DNA from: a virus | IMG/VR virus record: IMGVR_UViG_3300047472_000248 | Span: 1-52,314 of that record | Direction: 5' to 3' (one strand) | DNA length: 52,314 nucleotides | Shown here: piece after piece, positions 47,203 through 52,314 of the stretch | Layout of the letters: each line of letters starts with the position of its first letter | Numbering within the stretch: position 1 is the stretch's first letter | Position numbers and translations under genes: made by a program | The notes under the pieces: model-generated | Databases searched by the model: none | The model's input: the letters and a program-made list of their open reading frames with translations, nothing else | What the model was told of the DNA's origin: nothing

Positions 47203-48305
47203 TGGCCCGCATGCTCTGGCGGCCGAAGCCGTCCGCACTTGCCACGTTGCTGCGCAACCAGTTGCTGCCGCAGGCTGCGGCTCCTGGCTCGACCTGGAGT
47301 GCCAATCCCTACGACCTGATCGTGCCCGATGTGCCGATCCAGAACGTCATTGCGATGTTCCACGGCGCGGGCGGCACGAAGGAGATCTACTCGCACCAGT
47401 GGCTGATCTGGAACGGCGGCTCGGTGCCGACGATGAACAACATCTACTGGGCCTTGCTGCGCGCAACCGGCACGGCGGTGATCATCTTTCAGGGCAGCTA
47501 CTGCAACCCGGACAACTACGGCAACCCCAAGGTTGCCAACACCGCGAGCGACAACCTCCGGAATCCCTGGAACGTCACCGCGATCGCACAAGGTCCGCAG
47601 AACACCACGACCTGGCAGAACGGGGCGATGAACTGCGGCTCCGACACCGTGGGCATGCTGAACGACCTGGTGCCCTGGCTGCGCACGCGCTTCCCTGGCG
47701 CCAAGCTGATCCATGCCGGCCAGAGCAACGGCGGCATGCTGGGCTCGCAGCAGTATCTGCTTCAGACCGAGGCATGCCACTTCGACCTCATCGCACCCAC
47801 GAGCGGCCCGACTGCCATCTCGCACATCGACAAGACGCCCATCTACCCGGTGCCGTTCGTGTCGATGATCGGCGGCAAGGATGGCACGCTCGACGTCGCC
47901 GGCGGTCACTTCCGGGACGACCTCTGGACCGGCAACACCCGCAGCGTCGCAGATGTGGCATACGTGCCCAACAGCGGCCTCTGGCCACTGCAGCAGTGGA
48001 TCGGTGAGTGGAAGCGCTTCGGGCAGCGCGTGAACTGGTATCGCGCTGCCAAGGGCCTGTCGCCCCAGACGATTGCCTTCGAAGACGGCGTGACGAAGAA
48101 CGTCGTCACGGGCGCGCCGGCGGCATTCGACAGCACGGGTTCGTGGACGGTCTGGCAAGACAGCAGCGGCATGAACCAGCTCGTCTACTGGCCGGACTCC
48201 GACCACGGCGAGGCGGCGATGCAGACCTCGCTTGCCACAGCACCGGGGCAGCCCGCAACCCTCCTCGAATACTACACGCGGTTCGCCGCCACGCTGCCCG
48301 CCTGA
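47202..48305 (+). CDS. Alpha/beta hydrolase, esterase/depolymerase type, cassette 2
   Basis: A 367-aa homologue of the hydrolase at 33072. The triad is in the same order and spacing: Ser175 (GQSNGGM), Asp227 (GGKDGTLD), His335 (DSDHGEA). The early motif MFHGAGGTKEI probably forms the oxyanion hole. There is no signal peptide. Sequence outside the motifs has diverged a good deal, so the two enzymes may act on different esters. It follows a fibre protein of the same family as in cassette 1. Confidence 0.82.
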   Translation: MARMLWRPKPSALATLLRNQLLPQAAAPGSTWSANPYDLIVPDVPIQNVIAMFHGAGGTKEIYSHQWLIWNGGSVPTMNNIYWALLRATGTAVIIFQGSYCNPDNYGNPKVANTASDNLRNPWNVTAIAQGPQNTTTWQNGAMNCGSDTVGMLNDLVPWLRTRFPGAKLIHAGQSNGGMLGSQQYLLQTEACHFDLIAPTSGPTAISHIDKTPIYPVPFVSMIGGKDGTLDVAGGHFRDDLWTGNTRSVADVAYVPNSGLWPLQQWIGEWKRFGQRVNWYRAAKGLSPQTIAFEDGVTKNVVTGAPAAFDSTGSWTVWQDSSGMNQLVYWPDSDHGEAAMQTSLATAPGQPATLLEYYTRFAATLPA

Positions 48306-48310
48306 TGGTA

Positions 48311-48324
48311 AGTCAGCGCTGACT
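48311..48324. promoter_or_regulatory. Palindromic operator upstream of phoH-like gene
   Basis: AGTCAGCGCTGACT is fully self-complementary including the centre. It is 6 bases after the hydrolase stop and 41 bases before ATG 48366. Confidence 0.85.
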
Positions 48325-48365
48325 GTGCCAGAATGGGATGACGACCTCACAAGGACCATCCCTTC

Positions 48366-49094
48366 ATGGCAAAGCGCAAGCAAGTGGCTCCCCGTGGTAG
48401 AACTTCCCGGCACGAGGTCGACGCCGGCACCGAAGCTCTCCTGACCCCCATGTCCCGCGCACCCGCGCGACAGCCCCTCGAGGCACGCTCTGAGACCCAG
48501 AAGCGCTACATCAGCGCGATCAAGTCCCACGACGTGATCTTCGGGATCGGCCCCGCCGGCGGCGGCAAGACCTACGTGCCGACCGCCCTGGCTGCCGAAG
48601 CCCTCATGGACAAGCGCATCGAGCGCATCGTGATCACCCGCCCCGCGGTGGAGTGCGACGAGCAGTTCGGCTTCATCCCTGGCGAGATCGAGGACAAATA
48701 CGAGCCCTACCTGCAGCCGTTCCGGCAGACCTTCATCGAGCGCATGGGCAAGGGCCCGTTCGAATACGCCCTGAAGGCCGGCCGCATCGCGCCCATGCCG
48801 CTGGCCTTCATGCGCGGCATCACCTTCAACGACTGCTGGGTCCTGCTGGACGAGGCACAGAACCTGACCCACAAGCAGTTCAAGATGTTCCTCACCCGCA
48901 TCGGGGAGAACTGCAAGGTCATCATCTCTGGCGATCCGGACCAGGACGACATCGGTGGTGGGGGCCTCCCTGATGCAGTGCGTCGCACCAGCTCGATCCG
49001 GGGTTTCAAGGTGGTGGAGTTCACGGTGAAAGACGTGGTCCGCTCCGGGATCTGCATGGAGGTCTTGAAGGCCTACGAGACGCCTCGCGGGTGA
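48366..49094 (+). CDS. phoH: PhoH-like ATPase
   Basis: The 242-aa protein has Walker A GPAGGGKT (62-69), the PhoH pattern ITRPAVECDEQFGFIPGEIEDKYEPYL (90-115), Walker B VLLDEAQN (159-166) and the ISGDPDQ motif (about 197-203). The family has an ATPase core related to SF1 helicases and may act on RNA; phage copies are very common. An N-terminal ~40-residue basic tail is extra. It is preceded by an operator and followed by the second copy of the 27-bp repeat. Confidence 0.92.
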   Translation: MAKRKQVAPRGRTSRHEVDAGTEALLTPMSRAPARQPLEARSETQKRYISAIKSHDVIFGIGPAGGGKTYVPTALAAEALMDKRIERIVITRPAVECDEQFGFIPGEIEDKYEPYLQPFRQTFIERMGKGPFEYALKAGRIAPMPLAFMRGITFNDCWVLLDEAQNLTHKQFKMFLTRIGENCKVIISGDPDQDDIGGGGLPDAVRRTSSIRGFKVVEFTVKDVVRSGICMEVLKAYETPRG

Positions 49095-49102
49095 TGTGGC
49101 TG

Positions 49103-49129
49103 AGTTAATGAAAAGTGGGTTTTCACAGT
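49103..49129 (+). repeat. 27-bp direct repeat, copy 2
   Basis: Identical to 10307-10333. It lies 8 bases after the PhoH-like stop and 47 bases before ATG 49177. The AT-rich sequence that follows (CAATAAT at 49140-49146) could hold a -10 element. Confidence 0.85.
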
Positions 49130-49176
49130 TAAACCCCTTTCAATAATTCAGAACACCTAAACCCATAAACGCGCGC

Positions 49177-49851
49177 ATGAGGCACACAACCGAGGAGCTG
49201 GAGACCCTGGCGCTGCAGATCCATCCCGACCACCGGGCCGGCGAAGCAGCGCTCCTTCGAACGCGGTGGTTCGACTACCACCAGATGCACCCCGTAGAGG
49301 CCACCTACCACTACGCGGCCGCATACGTCGAGCAGACCCGGCTGTGGGTCGAGAAGACGATCGACGCCGGCGAGCCCGAGCGCCCCCGGCCGTTCACGCC
49401 AGACGACATCTTCAAGTCTCGCGACCTGACCTCGATGTGGCTCGCGCGCAGGGCTGCTGACGCGCTGGGCATCCCCTACAACTTCGTGATGCAGTTCACG
49501 GCAGACCGCGCCCTGGTGCGCTACTTCTCGCGCTTCCCGCGGCCCAACATGCTCTACGGCGAGGAGTTCGAGGGCGACCTGGCCGATGCGTGGAAGCTCC
49601 GGCTGAGCCAGAGCATGGTGTGGGGCACGCACCCCAACCTGCACGCCTCGAAGTTCGCCTTCCAGGCCGAGCAAGAGCGCCACCTCGGCTTCGTCGTCGA
49701 CCAGGTGCGCACCCGGCCGGCCCCGCAGCACCGTCTGCTGGCTCGCCTGCTGCACGAGGACGTTCTGAACGAGACCCAGGTTGCCATGCACTTCGGCGAC
49801 CGGATGCTGGACGATGCCCGGCGGTATGCAGGCACCCTTGTCGCGGCGTAA
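49177..49851 (+). CDS. Hypothetical protein (224 aa)
   Basis: Mostly helical, with several Trp, Tyr and His (RWFDYHQMHPVEATYHYAAAYVEQTRLWVEKTI; SRDLTSMWLARRAADALGIPYNFVMQFTADRALVRYF). The middle region LGIPYNFVMQF resembles short DNA-related phage proteins, but no family is recognised. It lies in the replication-type gene group behind the 27-bp repeat, and is the only gene directly driven by that region here. Confidence 0.6.
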   Translation: MRHTTEELETLALQIHPDHRAGEAALLRTRWFDYHQMHPVEATYHYAAAYVEQTRLWVEKTIDAGEPERPRPFTPDDIFKSRDLTSMWLARRAADALGIPYNFVMQFTADRALVRYFSRFPRPNMLYGEEFEGDLADAWKLRLSQSMVWGTHPNLHASKFAFQAEQERHLGFVVDQVRTRPAPQHRLLARLLHEDVLNETQVAMHFGDRMLDDARRYAGTLVAA

Positions 49852-49858
49852 TGCAGTA

Positions 49859-49872
49859 AGTCAGCCCTGACT
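49859..49872. promoter_or_regulatory. Palindromic operator upstream of the Hfq-like gene
   Basis: Perfect AGTCAGCCCTGACT. Its last base is the first base of TATAAT. Confidence 0.85.
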
Positions 49873-49877
49873 ATAAT
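49872..49877 (+). promoter_or_regulatory. Perfect -10 box TATAAT overlapping an operator
   Basis: TATAAT overlaps the operator by one base and lies 45 bases before ATG 49923. No good -35 box is visible, as the palindrome occupies the spacer. Confidence 0.45.
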
Positions 49878-49922
49878 CGACCCGAGGGCAGCGATGCCCA
49901 GTGCCACCTCCCAGGAGCTTTT

Positions 49923-50255
49923 ATGAACCGAGAAACACTCACGCTGCCCGATGCAGCCGTCCGCCAGGACCAGGCCCGATACGCGCAGCGCGCAGACGAA
50001 CGTCCGGCTGAGCGCCCCAAGAAGAAGTTCAAGGCCGTGGGCCACGACATCCAGCTGGAGCAGGCGCAATTCAACAAGTTCCCCACGACGATCTACGTCG
50101 AGGGCGAGGACTTCACCGGGGTCATCACGCGGCGTGACAAGTTCACGATCACGCTGGCCTACGAGACGATCACCGGCAGCCCGGTCGAAGAGATCTTCTA
50201 CAAGCACGCCATCGAGCGCGTGCGCATCGAACGGAACACGCAAGGGGCGAACTGA
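49923..50255 (+). CDS. Hfq-like Sm-fold RNA-binding protein (110 aa)
   Basis: Residues about 40-103 follow bacterial Hfq: an N-terminal helix with LEQAQFNKFP in place of QDxFLNxLRxxxVP, Sm1 strands TIYVEGEDFTGVITRRDKFTITL, and the Sm2 hallmark FYKHAIERV (92-100), where YKHAI matches the RNA-binding motif of Hfq. A ~38-residue Arg/Lys/Glu-rich N-terminal tail is extra. It probably forms a hexamer that binds RNA and may act on host or phage sRNAs. It is the first gene of an operator-controlled unit and runs directly into the DnaB-type helicase. Confidence 0.75.
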   Translation: MNRETLTLPDAAVRQDQARYAQRADERPAERPKKKFKAVGHDIQLEQAQFNKFPTTIYVEGEDFTGVITRRDKFTITLAYETITGSPVEEIFYKHAIERVRIERNTQGAN

Positions 50256-51628
50256 TGTCGGCAGTTGCAGCGGTGCCGGCAACCCTGCCGGCGGGCGTAG
50301 CGTTGCCGGAGGAAGAGCCAGTCGCATACGACTTCGACGAGGCCTTCCAGACGAAGATCGCGGCGCTCTTGATGCGCGACACCAAGTTCGCGCAGATGAC
50401 GGACGGACTCGTTCACGAGTCCTACTTCGAGAACACGGCAACCGGCGCCGTCGTCAAGGTGGTCAACCGCTACTTCGAGAAGTGGCGCAAGGCCCCGGGC
50501 GACAAGGTCACCATGAAGAAGGTGATGGGCGATGCGATCCGCGATCGCATGCTCCCGCCCGAGATCGCCAAGATGGCCATCGCGGTCATCCCGGGCCTCT
50601 ACGAGACGGACGTCTCCGACCGCGACTACGTGGCCGACGAGGTCGCGACCTTCGCCCGCCACCAGGCCACCGCGAAGGCCATTCTCGAGGCCGTGGAGCT
50701 GATCGAGAAGCGCGACTTCGCGTCCATCGGCACGCTGGTGCGCAAGGCCCTGGACACGGGCGTGCAGGTCAGCCACGGCGCCTACAACTACGGCGAGATG
50801 GTGGCCGCGCGGACGCTGGAGCGCAAGGAACGCGCCGCCGGCACCCTCGCGCCCACCGGGATCACGAGCGGCTATGCGGCGCTCGACGACTACCTGTATC
50901 ACAAGGGCTGGGGCCGCGGCGAGCTGGGCGTGCTGATGGGCGCCGCGAAGGCAGGCAAGTCCATGTCGCTGCTGACCTTCGGGGTCAACGCGATCGCCGC
51001 CGGCTACCGCACGCTCTACATCACGCTGGAGGTGTCGAGCAAGATCCTCGCGGACCGCCTCGACGCGAACGTCTCCGAGCGGGCCATGTTCGAGCTGGGC
51101 AGCCACCCGCACGAGGTCGAGGAGAAGGTCAGCGCCTTCATGGCGAAGGCAGCGCCCTTCATCATCCACGAGTTCCCGACGGGGACGATGAAGGCGTCGG
51201 ACCTGCGCCGGCTGATCGAGCACTACAAGTCGCAGGGCATGGTGTTCGACCTGGTCCTGGTGGACTATGCCGACCTGATGGCGCCGGAGCGGGTGACCGA
51301 CAACATCCAGGAGAACAGCAAGTCCGTCTACGTCAACCTGCGCGGCCTGGCCATGCAGGAAGGCTTCGCGATGCTGACTGCGACGCAGACGAACCGCGAG
51401 GGTGCCAAGAAGGCCGTCGCGACCATGACCGACGTGGCGGAGGACTTCAACAAGATCCGCATCGCCGACGTCGTCATCTCCATCAACAAGACCGAAGAAG
51501 AGGCCAGGCTCAAACAGGCACGCCTCTACTTCGCCGCGTGCCGCAACCAGCGGTCGGGCTTCACCGTGCGCATCGAGCAGGACATCGATCGGGCGCGCTT
51601 CATCAGCAAGATCCTCGGAGAAGAATGA
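50255..51628 (+). CDS. Replicative DNA helicase, DnaB-type
   Basis: The 457-aa protein has an N-terminal helical domain (about 30-165) and a RecA-like C-terminal domain: Walker A GAAKAGKS (229-236), TLEVSSKILADR (258-269), Walker B VLVDYADLM (334-342), and a Q-rich TATQTNREGAKKA motif (about 389-401) with an arginine-finger-type end. DnaB replicative helicases work at the fork, with a primase not seen here. The start overlaps the Hfq-like stop (TGATG). Confidence 0.9.
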   Translation: MSAVAAVPATLPAGVALPEEEPVAYDFDEAFQTKIAALLMRDTKFAQMTDGLVHESYFENTATGAVVKVVNRYFEKWRKAPGDKVTMKKVMGDAIRDRMLPPEIAKMAIAVIPGLYETDVSDRDYVADEVATFARHQATAKAILEAVELIEKRDFASIGTLVRKALDTGVQVSHGAYNYGEMVAARTLERKERAAGTLAPTGITSGYAALDDYLYHKGWGRGELGVLMGAAKAGKSMSLLTFGVNAIAAGYRTLYITLEVSSKILADRLDANVSERAMFELGSHPHEVEEKVSAFMAKAAPFIIHEFPTGTMKASDLRRLIEHYKSQGMVFDLVLVDYADLMAPERVTDNIQENSKSVYVNLRGLAMQEGFAMLTATQTNREGAKKAVATMTDVAEDFNKIRIADVVISINKTEEEARLKQARLYFAACRNQRSGFTVRIEQDIDRARFISKILGEE

Positions 51629-51967
51629 ATGTCGCAAAAACCTCACAAGGCGCTGGTGCAGTTCACCCGCGTCTATGGCACCTACGGTGGCGGTGACGAT
51701 CGTCGCGCGCCCGACGTCTTGGAAGGCTACGCGTCGACTCGTGGCGCTGCAGAGGAGGCCGGCAGGGGCCGCGGTTGGTATGGCGGCCCAGGACGGGTCA
51801 CCGAGGAAGAGGCAGTCGTCATCGATGGCAAGGTTTTCGTTCTTCGGTATGCCGACCCCATCGACCTGGACAGCACAAAGAAGGCCGCCGATGCAAAGCT
51901 GCGCGAGGAGACTATCGCGTCGCTCACAGCCGAACAGAAACGTGTTCTCGGACTATTGGAGAAGTGA
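51629..51967 (+). CDS. Hypothetical protein (112 aa)
   Basis: It has a Gly/Arg-rich N-terminal half (YGTYGGGDDRRAPDVLEGY, RGRGWYGGPG), a short strand region (AVVIDGKVFVLRYA), and a helical C-terminus. No family recognised. It starts directly after the helicase stop and overlaps the next gene (TGATG), so it is part of the same replication-type unit. Confidence 0.6.
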   Translation: MSQKPHKALVQFTRVYGTYGGGDDRRAPDVLEGYASTRGAAEEAGRGRGWYGGPGRVTEEEAVVIDGKVFVLRYADPIDLDSTKKAADAKLREETIASLTAEQKRVLGLLEK

Positions 51968-52290
51968 TGGAAGACCAGAAGCAAGACGACCAGATGGTCA
52001 ACGTTCGCGTGCCCGACGCCGGCCCAGTGATCGGCTACGTGAGCGTGCGAGGCCTGCAGGCTCTCGTCAAGGGCACGCCGTGCACCCTGGCGGCGCGCCA
52101 GGCCGGCATCAACGTCGTCCCGATCGTGGGCAAGCGCATCGCCGACCAGGTGGTGGCCAACCACTTCGCGGCCGCCATGAAGCTGGGCGAGGCCGTCGTC
52201 GCGATCCGTAAGGCCTGTGAAGAGGTCGCGCCGGGCGAAGCGATGGATGCGATCACTCGCATCCGCGAGCTGGCCAAGCTGGGGGCGTGA
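51967..52290 (+). CDS. Hypothetical protein (107 aa)
   Basis: A mixed alpha/beta protein (VNVRVPDAGPVIGYVSVRGLQALV; AARQAGINVVPIVGKRIADQVVANHF). No family recognised. It is coupled to both neighbours by TGATG overlaps and fits the codon use of the region. Possible replication-accessory role is a guess based on place. Confidence 0.55.
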   Translation: MEDQKQDDQMVNVRVPDAGPVIGYVSVRGLQALVKGTPCTLAARQAGINVVPIVGKRIADQVVANHFAAAMKLGEAVVAIRKACEEVAPGEAMDAITRIRELAKLGA

Positions 52291-52314
52291 TGCAAGTCAC
52301 CAAAAGCGAATCGA
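52290..52314 (+). CDS. Partial gene at window end
   Basis: ATG 52290 overlaps the previous stop (TGATG) and opens a frame (MQVTKSES) that runs off the end of the window. Only eight codons are visible, so product unknown. Confidence 0.5.

Overview
The window is a contiguous stretch of a tailed bacteriophage genome with a siphovirus (lambda-like, long non-contractile tail) plan. Coding is dense, mostly on the + strand, with most neighbours overlapping by 1 to 4 bases (ATGA, GTGA, TGATG). Base composition is GC-rich and third positions favour G/C, so the host is a high-GC bacterium. The nested Rz/Rz1 spanin pair implies a Gram-negative host with an outer membrane. A proteobacterium, perhaps beta, fits, but this is inference. 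No integrase, repressor, DNA polymerase or credible complete tRNA was found inside the window.

Layout: (1) 1-600: one small gene and a hairpin-rich, tRNA-like stretch. (2) 586-3960, minus strand: a leftward unit ending in small unknown and membrane proteins, with an SF2 helicase as its first gene. (3) 4039-10227, plus strand: an unusual accessory cluster with two ParB-like proteins, a Cys-rich mini-protein, an HExxH metalloprotease, an ABC-class ATPase, a lipoprotein, a proteasome-like Ntn hydrolase, a thioredoxin-like protein, a small P-loop protein, a GNAT-like acetyltransferase and a winged-helix protein. (4) 10228-10529: an AT-rich control region. (5) 10530-20498: terminase small and large subunits, portal, scaffold, major capsid, connector and tail-completion genes, major tail protein. 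(6) 20588-31596: tail assembly chaperones with a -1 frameshift, tape measure, M/L/K-like proteins and a giant J-like protein. (7) 31596-48305: tail fibre, tailspike and enzyme array, with two related fibre plus alpha/beta-hydrolase cassettes, a lyase-like spike and a beta-helix spike; the lysis genes (coiled-coil/TM protein, M15 endolysin, holin candidate, Rz/Rz1) and an HTH-metallophosphoesterase sit in the middle. (8) 48366 to end: PhoH-like ATPase, an unknown protein, an Hfq-like Sm-fold protein, a DnaB-type helicase and small genes, running off the end.

The most striking feature is a genome-wide set of one short palindrome, AGTCAG-NN-CTGACT. There are fifteen perfect copies, three with one mismatch and one wide-spaced variant, nearly all in the short gaps ahead of transcription units. 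Several lie directly against sigma70-like -10 boxes, so a single phage-encoded dimeric DNA-binding protein probably controls much of the genome. The major capsid and major tail genes are each bracketed by this operator, with a strong hairpin downstream. A separate perfect 27-bp direct repeat occurs in two distant control regions (10307 and 49103). The best candidates for new biology are this operator network, the ParB/ABC-ATPase/acetyltransferase cluster and the phage Hfq-like protein.
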